NCBI GenBank assembly: GCA_029939635.1
Contig: JAOZSN010000158.1
Coordinates: 1-6,501, forward strand
Reading direction: 5' to 3'
DNA length: 6,501 bases
Source: Deltaproteobacteria bacterium
GTDB taxonomy: Bacteria > Desulfobacterota > Desulfobulbia > Desulfobulbales > SURF-16
Shown: positions 1 through 6,291 of the stretch, piece by piece
Numbering within the stretch: the stretch's first letter is position 1
How the letters are laid out: every line of letters begins with the position of its first letter
The notes under the pieces: model-generated
Seen by the model: only the letters and a program-made list of their open reading frames with translations
What the model was told of the DNA's origin: nothing
Databases searched by the model: none
Position numbers and translations under genes: made by a program

Positions 1-235
1 TGTTGATCGTGCCCTCTGTTATGCCTATCGTGATCGTCGTACACGTAAACGTGATTTTCGTCGTTTGTGGATTACCCGTATCAGTGCCGCCGCTAAAATC
101 AACAACACCAGTTATTCTAAATTGATGGGTGGCTTGAAGAAAGCTGGGGTGGAGCTTGATCGTAAGAGTCTGTCCAATATGGCTATTCTTGATCCTGCTG
201 CATTTAGCGAGGTTGTTAAACTCGCTTCTGCCTAG
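1..235 (+). CDS. rplT: 50S ribosomal protein L20, 3' part (5' end outside window)
   Basis: This is the last 77 codons of L20, a 23S rRNA-binding protein needed early in assembly of the large subunit. The reading frame starts at base 2 and ends with TAG at 233-235. The translated stretch AYRDRRTRKRDFRRLWITRI is a hallmark of L20, and the later GLKKAGVELDRKSLSNMAI matches the conserved C-terminal part. L20 is usually about 117-118 residues, so roughly 40 residues lie upstream of the window, probably behind infC and rpmI as in most bacteria. The C-terminus (...VVKLASA) is normal in length, and no frameshift is seen. A palindrome and then an intrinsic terminator follow the stop codon. Identification is firm. 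Confidence 0.97.
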   Translation, partial: VDRALCYAYRDRRTRKRDFRRLWITRISAAAKINNTSYSKLMGGLKKAGVELDRKSLSNMAILDPAAFSEVVKLASA

Positions 236-258
236 CACTAGATTAGTTTTGTTTGATT

Positions 259-285
259 TATTACTGCCATAATATGGCAGTAATA
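259..285. repeat. Perfect 27-base palindrome in the rplT-pheS gap
   Basis: Arms of 13 bases at 259-271 and 273-285 are exact reverse complements around a single central base; the left arm begins TATTACTGCC and the right arm ends GGCAGTAATA. In RNA it would make a hairpin, but no U-run follows, so it is not a standard terminator. As DNA it would suit a dimeric regulator. It lies 23 bases after the rplT stop and 8 bases before the terminator stem. Its function is unknown; a role as an operator, or as an RNA 3'-end or processing structure, is inference. Confidence 0.8.
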
Positions 286-293
286 CAAGTTCT

Positions 294-336
294 ATAGCCG
301 CTGGCGGTTTCGCATCGCCGGCGGCTATTTTGTTTT
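294..336 (+). terminator. Intrinsic terminator after rplT
   Basis: A GC-rich 13-bp stem (294-306 with 316-328, one G-U pair) closes a 9-base loop and is followed at once by a U-rich run, TTTTGTTTT. This is the classic shape of a rho-independent terminator. It should end or reduce transcription coming from the infC-rpmI-rplT side before pheS. If it is efficient, pheST needs its own promoter in 337-411. I could not find a convincing -35/-10 pair there, so partial read-through is also possible. Confidence 0.88.
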
Positions 337-387
337 ATGATTACTGACTCCTGGAATTTTTTCTACGGGTCCTCCATATTTGTTTAA
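337..387 (+). CDS. Possible Phe-containing leader peptide upstream of pheS (speculative)
   Basis: A 16-codon ATG-to-TAA frame reads MITDSWNFFYGSSIFV. It holds three Phe codons, two of them adjacent and followed by Tyr. In E. coli, pheST is preceded by the Phe-rich leader peptide pheM, which drives attenuation, so the position is suggestive. Against it: no Shine-Dalgarno sequence is visible, the start abuts the U-run of the upstream terminator, and I see no strong terminator between its stop and the pheS start at 412. It may well be a chance ORF. Confidence 0.2.
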   Translation: MITDSWNFFYGSSIFV

Positions 388-411
388 ATCTTTATTGTAG
401 ATACAAATCCC

Positions 412-1419
412 ATGCAAGACGCCTTACTTCGCCTGCAACAAGAGGCTGATACGGATTTAGCCGCTATTTCAAATGCGGATCAGTTGGAATCCTTCCGGGT
501 AAAATATTTTGGTCGTAAAGGCCCCTTTACTCAACTTATGCGTCAGCTAGGTGCTGCGCCTAAGGAAGATCGTCCTAAACTTGGTAAAATGGCTAATGAG
601 CTTAAACTTGCTCTGCAGGGCCGTTTTGATGAGAAAAAAGTTGATCTTGTCGGTAGTCTTGCTGCTGCTGGACCGCAGCTTGATCTCTCTTTGCCAGGTC
701 GTCAGGTTCCCCAGGGTAAACTCCATCCTGTTACCCAGATCATGGAAGAAATCTGTGCCATTTTTGAGGGACTAGGCTTCAGTGTTGCTGAAGGGCCAGA
801 TATTGAGACTGATTTTTATAATTTCGAGGCACTCAATATTCCCGCTCATCATCCGGCGCGCGACATGCATGATACCTTCTATGTCGATGATTCCACCTTG
901 TTGCGCACCCATACCTCACCCATGCAGGCCAGGGTCATGGAGACAGCGGAACCACCTTTAAAGGTCATTGCCCCAGGCAAGGTCTATCGTTGTGACTCTG
1001 ATATAACCCATACACCTATGTTCCATCAGGTTGAGGGCTTTTTGGTGGATAAAAATGTTTCCTTTGCAGATCTTAAAGGTGTGCTGCGTGTCTTTATTGC
1101 CAAGATGTTTGATGAGTCCACTGCCATCCGTTTTCGTCCCAGTTATTTCCCCTTTACCGAGCCCAGTGCAGAGGTTGATATTGCCTGTGTCATGTGCGGT
1201 GGAAAGGGCTGTCGGGTCTGTAAGAAAACTGGCTGGTTAGAGATACTTGGTGCTGGCATGATTGACCCAGAGGTTTTTAAGAAGGTGAATTATGACCCCG
1301 AGGTCTACTCAGGGTTTGCCTTTGGCCTGGGCGTAGAGCGTATTGCCATGCTTAAATATGGTATCAATGATATACGCCTCTACTATGAAAATGATCTACG
1401 TTTTTTACGCCAATTTTAG
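412..1419 (+). CDS. pheS: Phenylalanyl-tRNA synthetase, alpha subunit
   Basis: This is the catalytic subunit of the cytoplasmic (alpha-beta)2 enzyme that activates phenylalanine with ATP and loads it on tRNA-Phe. The 335 residues are a full family length. Residues 1-90 are the N-terminal helical coiled-coil arm that contacts tRNA, and the class II core follows. Visible are motif 1 around LHPVTQIMEEI (104-114), the motif 2 region VYRCDSDITHTPMFHQVEG (191-209), FRPSYFPFTEPSAEVD (241-256), and motif 3 GFAFGLGVER (301-310). A303 occupies the place of the E. coli A294 substrate-pocket residue. Residues 259-270 form a Cys4 insert (C-x2-C-x4-C-x2-C) before GWLEILGAGM; it is absent in E. coli but known in Bacillus-type and many delta-proteobacterial PheS. 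No good Shine-Dalgarno sequence precedes the ATG at 412, but homology supports this start. pheT follows after 47 bases. Confidence 0.97.
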   Translation: MQDALLRLQQEADTDLAAISNADQLESFRVKYFGRKGPFTQLMRQLGAAPKEDRPKLGKMANELKLALQGRFDEKKVDLVGSLAAAGPQLDLSLPGRQVPQGKLHPVTQIMEEICAIFEGLGFSVAEGPDIETDFYNFEALNIPAHHPARDMHDTFYVDDSTLLRTHTSPMQARVMETAEPPLKVIAPGKVYRCDSDITHTPMFHQVEGFLVDKNVSFADLKGVLRVFIAKMFDESTAIRFRPSYFPFTEPSAEVDIACVMCGGKGCRVCKKTGWLEILGAGMIDPEVFKKVNYDPEVYSGFAFGLGVERIAMLKYGINDIRLYYENDLRFLRQF

Positions 1420-1466
1420 TTAAACCTTCTTTACCCCCTCTTCTACTTATTGCCTTGTAACAGAAA

Positions 1467-3890
1467 ATGAAATTTACCATAGACTGGCTGCGCCAATACG
1501 TTGATTTTGACTTTACTCCCCAGCAACTTAGCGACCAGCTCACCATGGCTGGCCTTGAGGTTGATGCGGTTGATGAACTTTACCGTGACCTTGAGGTTAT
1601 TAAGGTTGCTGAGATCATCGACACCCATCCCCATCCCAATGCCGATAAATTGGTGTTATGTGATGTTATGGTTGGCGATGAGGAAAAAAGGATTGTTTGC
1701 GGCGCCCCAAATGCCAGAAAGGGATTGCTCACTGCGGTGGCATTGCCTGGAACTGTCATGCCTGGCGGCTTTAAGATCAAAAAGAGTAAGATTCGTGGTG
1801 AAGTCTCCCTCGGTATGCTGTGCTCTGCTAAGGAGTTGGGTGTATCTGAAGAGAGTAGCGGCATCATGGAGCTTAATGAATTTAATGCCAAAAGTGGTCA
1901 GAGCCTGCTCGAGGCTATGGGGCTGCAAGATATCCTTGTTGAGGTTGATTTGACCCCGAATCGCCCAGATTGTGCCTCTGTTATTGGTACAGCTCGTGAG
2001 GTGGCGGCCATGGCCTCCACGCCATTGAAACTGCCTGTTGATGAGGGCTCTTTGCCTACTCTTAGCGGTTCAATCGCCTTTAGTGTGGATGTGGTTAATC
2101 CTGAATTTTGTCCCCGCTATGTGGCACGTCGTATGACTGGCATTAAAGTTGGGCCTTCGCCATGGTGGCTGCAAAAACGTCTGCTCTCTGTTGATCTGCG
2201 TCCCATCAATAACGTTGTAGATGCCACCAACTTTATTATGTTGGAGTATGGCCAGCCTTTGCATGCCTTTGACTTTACAACCTTGGCGGACAGTAAAATA
2301 ATCGTTCGCACTGCGGTTGATGGTGAGAAATTCACCACCCTTGATGGTCAGGAACGTACCCTTGATGCCTCCATGCTGATGATCTGCGACGGCAAATCTC
2401 CTGTGGCGGTAGCTGGTGTTATGGGCGGCGCAAATTCTGAGGTCACCGCAGATTCTACTGAACTGCTCCTTGAATCGGCCTGTTTTGATGCAATCTCAGT
2501 GCGTCGAACCAGCCGTAATCTGAAACTCTCCACAGATGCCTCCTACCGCTTTGAACGTGGTGTTGATCCACAACTGGCACCCGTGGCCATGGCCCGTCTT
2601 GTCAGTCTGCTGGAAGAGATTGCCTCTGGTACGGTTGACGATGATGGCGTTGATGCCTTGGTAGCACCCATCGTTCCCCTTGATCTTGCCCTGCGGGTTA
2701 GTCGCACCAATAGTCTTTTGGGGACAACTTTTTCTGCTGACCAGATTACTGATTTTATGACTGCCATTGGTATGGAGGTCAGCCTTGCTGATGATGACAC
2801 CCTTACCGTAACCGTACCCACCTTCCGGGTGGATATTGTACGTGAAGTTGATCTCATTGAAGAGGTGGCCCGTATCTTTGGCTATAACGAGATATCCACC
2901 AGCCTGCCTGTGGTACCCATGAGTTTTGCTGAGCAGGACTCGGGTCGTGCCTTGCGTAAAGAGGCCACTGCCTTGCTTACCTCCTTAGGGTGTTATCAAG
3001 CCATTAATTACAGCTTTGTTTCGCCTGAGCATGCCGATCAACTTGGTCTGCCTGCCGATGATGAGGGACGTAACACTGTTTCCTTGCTAAATCCTCTTAC
3101 TGAGGAACAAAGTGTCATGCGGCGCAGCTTGTTACCTGGGTTGCTGGAGAATGTACGCCGTAATATCAATTTCCAGAGTAGCTCCGTGCGTCTCTTTGAG
3201 ATAGGCAAGGTTTTTGAACCTGTTGCTGATAATGTCCAGCCAAACGAAGAAAATCATCTCTGTGTGGTGCTTTCCGGCCTGCGTTATGGTACGGCACCAG
3301 AGCTGCATTTTGAGCAGAGTGCAGTTGATCTTTTTGATATAAAGGGTGTTGGTCAATCATTGCTCTCCGGGTTGCGGCTTAGTCAAATTGTTTTTTCCGA
3401 TAACAGCAGTGTTGCTCCCTATGTTGATGGCGCTGAGACTTTAGCCCTGGCTGTGGGAGATGAGACTATTGGTTGCATTGCCAAGGTAGGCAAAGAATGT
3501 CTGCAGAAATTTTCTATCAAGCAGGATGTTTATTTTCTTGATATTAATTTTGACAGGATAACTGCTCTACAACAGGCGTCTAAAAAGTTTGTTCCTTTGC
3601 CTAAGTTTCCTGCTGTACAGAGGGATATTGCTATACTGGTGCCTGAGTCATGCCCTGCCTCTGATTTGGTAGAGGCCATAGCTACCAAGAAGGAAAAACT
3701 GCTGGAACATGTGTCACTTTTTGATGTCTATCAAGGTAAAAACATTAAAGAGGGGTTTAAAAGTGTCGCAATTTCTGTTACATACAGAGCTCAAGATAAA
3801 ACTCTCGCTGATAAAGCAGTTACAAAAGTTCATCAGCGTATGATAGATTTACTCTTGAAGAAATTTGATGGTCATCTCCGAGAGATGTAA
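1467..3890 (+). CDS. pheT: Phenylalanyl-tRNA synthetase, beta subunit
   Basis: This subunit binds tRNA-Phe and removes mischarged tyrosine. Its 807 residues are the usual bacterial length, with all domains in order. Residues ~39-150 are the EMAP/OB-fold tRNA-binding domain (HPNADKL 56-62, IVCGAPN 76-82). PNRPDCASVIGTAREVAA (164-181) links to the B3/B4 editing domain at ~215-385 (DATNFIMLEYGQPLHAFDF 252-270; PVAVAGVMGG 312-321). The B5 domain spans ~400-475 (PTFRVDIVREVDLIEEVARI 451-470), and the catalytic-like, inactive synthetase fold covers ~480-690. The C-terminal ferredoxin-like anticodon-binding domain (FDX-ACB) begins at LPKFPAVQRD (711-720) and runs to ~803. No gap or frameshift is seen. 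It is almost certainly co-transcribed with pheS. The 47-base gap between them holds no terminator, and the bases before the ATG (TAACAGAAA) give no clear Shine-Dalgarno match. The start is fixed by homology, MKFTIDWLRQYVD being typical. Confidence 0.97.
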   Translation: MKFTIDWLRQYVDFDFTPQQLSDQLTMAGLEVDAVDELYRDLEVIKVAEIIDTHPHPNADKLVLCDVMVGDEEKRIVCGAPNARKGLLTAVALPGTVMPGGFKIKKSKIRGEVSLGMLCSAKELGVSEESSGIMELNEFNAKSGQSLLEAMGLQDILVEVDLTPNRPDCASVIGTAREVAAMASTPLKLPVDEGSLPTLSGSIAFSVDVVNPEFCPRYVARRMTGIKVGPSPWWLQKRLLSVDLRPINNVVDATNFIMLEYGQPLHAFDFTTLADSKIIVRTAVDGEKFTTLDGQERTLDASMLMICDGKSPVAVAGVMGGANSEVTADSTELLLESACFDAISVRRTSRNLKLSTDASYRFERGVDPQLAPVAMARLVSLLEEIASGTVDDDGVDALVAPIVPLDLALRVSRTNSLLGTTFSADQITDFMTAIGMEVSLADDDTLTVTVPTFRVDIVREVDLIEEVARIFGYNEISTSLPVVPMSFAEQDSGRALRKEATALLTSLGCYQAINYSFVSPEHADQLGLPADDEGRNTVSLLNPLTEEQSVMRRSLLPGLLENVRRNINFQSSSVRLFEIGKVFEPVADNVQPNEENHLCVVLSGLRYGTAPELHFEQSAVDLFDIKGVGQSLLSGLRLSQIVFSDNSSVAPYVDGAETLALAVGDETIGCIAKVGKECLQKFSIKQDVYFLDINFDRITALQQASKKFVPLPKFPAVQRDIAILVPESCPASDLVEAIATKKEKLLEHVSLFDVYQGKNIKEGFKSVAISVTYRAQDKTLADKAVTKVHQRMIDLLLKKFDGHLREM

Positions 3891-3903
3891 TTTTTTTAAA
3901 GAT

Positions 3904-3933
3904 TTCAACCTCTGTTGAACTACTACAGAGAGG
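3904..3933 (+). promoter_or_regulatory. Possible two-state RNA leader over the ihfA ribosome-binding site
   Basis: Two short hairpins share bases and cannot form together. The first pairs TTCAAC (3904-3909) with GTTGAA (3914-3919) around a 4-base loop. The second pairs CTCTGT (3910-3915) with ACAGAG (3925-3930), and its 3' arm runs into AGAGAGG, the Shine-Dalgarno sequence of ihfA. The second state would hide part of the ribosome-binding site and the first would leave it free. Stems are only 6 bp, so this is a suggestion of translational control and not a proven switch. Confidence 0.3.
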
Positions 3934-3942
3934 TGTTTCGAA

Positions 3943-4245
3943 GTGAAGCGTTCTAATCTTACCCGTAAAGATCTGGCCAAAACAATTAACGAAGATTTAG
4001 GCTTTTCCCAGCGTAGTGCTGGTGAGCTTGTTGATTCTGTCTTTGCCAGTCTTCGTCAGACCCTTATTCAGGGTGATTCTGTTAAGCTTGTTCAGTTTGG
4101 TACCTTTACGGTACGTAAGAAATCTTCTCGTGTAGGACGTAATCCTCGCACTGGTGAAACCATGGAAATATCTAAGAGATCCATGGTTACCTTTAAAGCC
4201 AGTAAGGGTTTACGTGAAAAGATTAACTCTTCTGATGATGAATAA
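3943..4245 (+). CDS. ihfA: Integration host factor, alpha subunit
   Basis: This is a 100-residue DNA-bending protein of the HU/IHF family. It pairs with IHF beta to bend DNA sharply at specific sites in promoters, in replication origins and in phage or island attachment sites. The N-terminal helices (residues 1-45, LTRKDLAKTINEDLGFSQR) form the dimer core. The beta-arm carries GRNPRTGE (65-72), whose proline 68 intercalates into DNA, and MVTFKASKGLREKI closes the fold. Placement right after pheST, as in E. coli, and the ~100-residue length favour IHF alpha over HU or IHF beta. It starts with GTG; the site GAGAGG (3928-3933) sits 9 bases upstream and supports this start. The gene is 52 bases downstream of pheT with no terminator between, so it is probably in the same operon. 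E. coli ihfA is autoregulated; I find no perfect IHF consensus in this short leader. Confidence 0.92.
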   Translation: MKRSNLTRKDLAKTINEDLGFSQRSAGELVDSVFASLRQTLIQGDSVKLVQFGTFTVRKKSSRVGRNPRTGETMEISKRSMVTFKASKGLREKINSSDDE

Positions 4246-4268
4246 CAGGTAAGAAATGGGGGGAGGGG

Positions 4269-4712
4269 ATGGCGGGTTTGACTGAGAAGACCGTGGTGTC
4301 TGAGCAAACTATTACCACTCTGGCTACTGCTTCTGTTGTTATCCCTGAAAAACGTTATTTTAAGATTGGCGAAGTCTGTAAAATAGTAGATATCAAGCAG
4401 CATGTCGTACGTTACTGGGAGACAGAGTTTAAGCAATTTATCAAGCCGCAGCGGGCAAGCTCTAAACAGCGTCTCTATCGTCGTGCTGATATCGAAAATT
4501 TACTCCGTATTAAGCAGTTATTGAAAGGAGACGGTTTCACCATTCCTGGGGCCAGGAAGTTTCTGGCGGCCCAACCTAAATCCGCAAAAAAAAATGATAA
4601 ATCAACATCTGGGCCAGAATCGTTAGCACCAGCACATAATTCACCCCAGCTTGTGAGTGAGATAAAGGAAGGTCTTGAATCGGTCTTACGGATTTTAGAA
4701 GGTAAAGATTGA
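4269..4712 (+). CDS. MerR-family DNA-binding regulator, short form
   Basis: The 147 residues carry an N-terminal MerR winged helix-turn-helix: RYFKIGEVCKIVDIKQHVVRY (30-50, recognition region), WETEF (50-54), and the wing with QRLYRRADIENLLRIKQLL (67-85). GFTIPGARKFL (89-99) ends the MerR-like domain. A polar linker (102-126, Ser/Lys/Pro-rich) and a short helix (127-147) follow. There is no ligand-binding domain and no metal-binding cysteine cluster, so the signal and targets cannot be predicted. This regulator type beside pheT-ihfA recurs in delta-proteobacteria (from memory). The start is somewhat uncertain. The G-run GGGGGGAGGGG abuts the ATG at 4269, leaving GGAGG only 2 bases away, although GGGGG at 4258-4262 could pair with acceptable spacing. 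TTG at 4278 is an alternative. The gene is 23 bases after ihfA and probably in the same operon. Confidence 0.88.
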   Translation: MAGLTEKTVVSEQTITTLATASVVIPEKRYFKIGEVCKIVDIKQHVVRYWETEFKQFIKPQRASSKQRLYRRADIENLLRIKQLLKGDGFTIPGARKFLAAQPKSAKKNDKSTSGPESLAPAHNSPQLVSEIKEGLESVLRILEGKD

Positions 4713-4713
4713 A

Positions 4714-4762
4714 TCTTTTTTCTGTTACAGTCACTTCATGGTTGACTGAAACGGAAAAAAGG
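4714..4762. repeat. Long imperfect hairpin just after merR
   Basis: The arm at 4715-4733 pairs with 4743-4761 over 19 positions, with one G-U pair and one A-A mismatch, around a 9-base loop; a further G-U pair (4714/4762) is possible. It begins 2 bases after the merR stop. The T-run is on the 5' side and the A-run on the 3' side, which is the reverse of an intrinsic terminator, and no U-run follows. It could protect the operon's mRNA 3' end, or be a small repeat element. It should not be called a standard terminator. Confidence 0.7.
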
Positions 4763-4808
4763 TACATATAGACATACACATTTTGCAGAGTCGTCAGGAC
4801 TACCTTTT

Positions 4809-4835
4809 TATTAATGCTCTTGGCATTAATATACT
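4809..4835 (+). promoter_or_regulatory. Inverted repeat over a likely -10 box of tRNA-Pro
   Basis: Nine-base arms TATTAATGC (4809-4817) and GCATTAATA (4823-4831) are perfect reverse complements around 5 bases. The right arm overlaps TATACT (4830-4835), a good -10 hexamer about 30 bases before the tRNA 5' end. The sequence 17 bases upstream (TTTATT) is a poor -35, so the promoter call is tentative. The repeat could be an operator or part of the tRNA precursor leader. Confidence 0.4.
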
Positions 4836-4866
4836 GTTCTTTGTTTCTTCAAATGTTTTCATGTAT

Positions 4867-4943
4867 CGGGATGTAGCGCAGCCTGGTAGCGCATCTGGCT
4901 GGGGGCCAGGTGGTCGGAGGTTCGAATCCTCTCATCCCGACCA
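4867..4943 (+). tRNA. tRNA-Pro (anticodon GGG), CCA encoded
   Basis: The sequence folds as a complete cloverleaf. The acceptor stem is CGGGATG (4867-4873) with CATCCCG (4933-4939), and the D stem is GCGC/GCGC. The anticodon stem TCTGG/CCAGG (4894-4898, 4906-4910) carries loop CTGGGGG with anticodon GGG at 4901-4903. The T stem GGAGG/CCTCT has loop TTCGAAT, and ACCA ends the gene. The C1-G72 first pair, A73 and G35-G36 are the known proline identity elements of bacteria. GGG reads CCC and CCU codons. The gene lies 154 bases after merR in the same direction. Its 3' end appears to have served as the integration site of the element to the right. Confidence 0.97.
4906..4943 (+). other. Candidate attachment site (att) in the tRNA-Pro 3' half
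   Basis: P4-like tyrosine recombinases usually recombine within the 3' half of a tRNA gene, and the element's copy restores the tRNA end. Here an intact tRNA ends 91 bases from the 3' end of such an integrase gene, so the T-arm to CCA stretch is the natural att candidate. No second copy of this segment occurs elsewhere in the window, so the other att would lie beyond the right edge. The exact limits shown are a guess. Confidence 0.4.
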
Positions 4944-4951
4944 TTTTTAAC

Positions 4952-4994
4952 AAAAAAACGACCACTTAGAGTAATCTAAGTGGTCGTTTTTTTT
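4952..4994. terminator. Bidirectional intrinsic terminator between tRNA-Pro and int
   Basis: A perfect 19-bp stem pairs 4952-4970 with 4975-4993 around loop GTAA. It has 7 A at its left end, the core CGACCACTTAGA, and 8 T (4987-4994) at its right end, so it terminates transcription on both strands. It serves the tRNA-Pro transcript on + and, 41 bases past the stop codon, the integrase transcript on -. A second, weaker inverted repeat, TTGTAG/CTACAA (4996-5001, 5010-5015), lies between it and the int stop. Confidence 0.93.
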
Positions 4995-5034
4995 GTTGTA
5001 GGGTGATAGCTACAAGGATTAGTACCTTTCCTTC

Positions 5035-6231
5035 TCAACTGTCAATCATACAGAGACGATCAATCTCATTGGTTAACATCTCCAAAGCGACAGTCTTTTC
5101 GCTTAAATAGTCATGGGGGGTATAGGGTGCGTTCCCTTCTTGAGAGTGGTTCAAGACGCGTGCACGAATATGATGAGGGATCTCAAGACGACTCATTAAG
5201 GCATGGGCTGTTCTGCGTAGATCATGGGTAGTCCAATCTTTGATGCCACTTTCTTTATGGAGTTTGTAGCGCGCATCCTTAGTGCTCTTGTAGCGTCCGT
5301 CACCCATAGCTCCAATACGGGTGCTGTTGTACTTACTCGGGAAGACCCATTTGCTGTTATTATCTACTCTGGCCAGGATGATATTTCTAACCTGTGGAGA
5401 TAAGGGTATGATGTGTACGGCGTCTGTTTTGTTGTGTACCTGTTTCCACTGGCCTTTCTCAAGGTCAATATCCTTCCATTCCATGGCCAAGATAGCACCA
5501 GGACGTTGTGCTGTATATAGGCCGATTTTGAGGGCATCTCTAGGGTTAGGTCTTAATTGGTCAAAGTGGTGCCATAATATCTTTATCTCTTCATCTGTCA
5601 GTACTCTTTGGCGAGGAGATTCTTTGCCTCCTGGTGGGTCGATCCACTGGAGTGGGTGAATGGTGATCCAGCCTTGGGCCAATGCTGGTTTGAACATGAC
5701 CTGTAACAGGGAGTGAAAACGGTTGGCTGATACAGGAGCCGTCTTAGCCACCTTATTGAGCATGCTACTGAGGTCCTTAGGGGCAACATTCGCCACCTTC
5801 ATGGCACCCATGGTTGGGTTAATAATTTTTTCCCAACGCCGTTGTTCTTCTTTCATGGTGCCAAGCGATTTTTGTTTTGTTTTGCTGGTCAACGAATCCT
5901 GGTATGTGTTCCATAAATCAATCATGGTTGGCTGCAGTTCATGGCATGCTTTGTTGCCTTGTGGATCAATACCTTTTTTTGCCTCAGCACGAATACGCAT
6001 GCATTCTTGTACAGCAGCAGCTACACCGATATCTGGGTATTGCTCTGCCAAGGTATACTTCTTACGCTTGCCATGAAGGGTGTATTTTACCACCCAGCAT
6101 CTCTTTTTTAATCCAGCTCGGAAGATAAGACCACGCACGTGGTCATGGAAATACTCGGTTTGCTTTTGGCCTGGTAATGGGTTAAGTCTGTGGACTTGAG
6201 TGTCAGTGGTAAAGCCAGCTTTCTTTATCAT
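5035..6231 (-). CDS. int: Tyrosine recombinase / P4-like integrase
   Basis: This 398-residue site-specific recombinase integrates and excises mobile elements at tRNA genes. Residues ~15-95 resemble the arm-binding domain (DUF4102 type), with WVVKYTLHGKRKKYTLAEQY at 46-65. Residues ~103-195 are the helical core-binding (SAM-like) domain. The catalytic domain, ~205-385, keeps all expected residues: R243 in TAQRPGAI, K268 in the beta-hairpin, H336 and R339 in THDLRR, H362 in LNHSQ, and the nucleophile Y370 in APYTPHDY (Y375 is nearby but aligns less well). Length and motifs suggest an intact enzyme. On the minus strand, AAAGG (complement of 6238-6242) lies 6 bases before the ATG and supports this start. 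The gene points toward tRNA-Pro and shares a terminator with it, which places it at one edge of an integrated island or prophage. A promoter is proposed at 6292-6320. Confidence 0.95.
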   Translation of the reverse strand: MIKKAGFTTDTQVHRLNPLPGQKQTEYFHDHVRGLIFRAGLKKRCWVVKYTLHGKRKKYTLAEQYPDIGVAAAVQECMRIRAEAKKGIDPQGNKACHELQPTMIDLWNTYQDSLTSKTKQKSLGTMKEEQRRWEKIINPTMGAMKVANVAPKDLSSMLNKVAKTAPVSANRFHSLLQVMFKPALAQGWITIHPLQWIDPPGGKESPRQRVLTDEEIKILWHHFDQLRPNPRDALKIGLYTAQRPGAILAMEWKDIDLEKGQWKQVHNKTDAVHIIPLSPQVRNIILARVDNNSKWVFPSKYNSTRIGAMGDGRYKSTKDARYKLHKESGIKDWTTHDLRRTAHALMSRLEIPHHIRARVLNHSQEGNAPYTPHDYLSEKTVALEMLTNEIDRLCMIDS

Positions 6232-6247
6232 AATACGCCTTTAAAGC

Positions 6248-6268
6248 GCACTTTTTATCATTAAGTGC
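6248..6268. repeat. Short inverted repeat in the int leader
   Basis: GCACTT (6248-6253) and AAGTGC (6263-6268) are perfect 6-base arms around 9 bases. On the minus strand this falls in the predicted int 5' untranslated leader, ending 5 bases before the Shine-Dalgarno sequence. It may form a small hairpin or be a regulator site. Arms this short could arise by chance. Confidence 0.35.
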
Positions 6269-6291
6269 AGAATATGGTGTCTTGAGTAGGG

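Noticed and set aside
1186..1221. Cys4 insert in PheS as a novel zinc site
   Set aside because: The same C-x2-C-x4-C-x2-C pattern is known in Bacillus-type and many other bacterial PheS proteins, so it is not new.
4092..4436. 114-codon ORF on the minus strand across ihfA and merR
   Set aside because: It lies antisense over two well-supported genes and its protein resembles nothing I know.
4576..4779. 67-codon minus-strand ORF, hydrophobic in parts, over the merR end and the hairpin
   Set aside because: It mostly overlaps merR, lacks a recognisable domain, and its N-terminal part comes from the hairpin region.
5723..6076. 117-codon plus-strand ORF inside int
   Set aside because: It is antisense to the catalytic and core-binding parts of an intact integrase and has no family resemblance.
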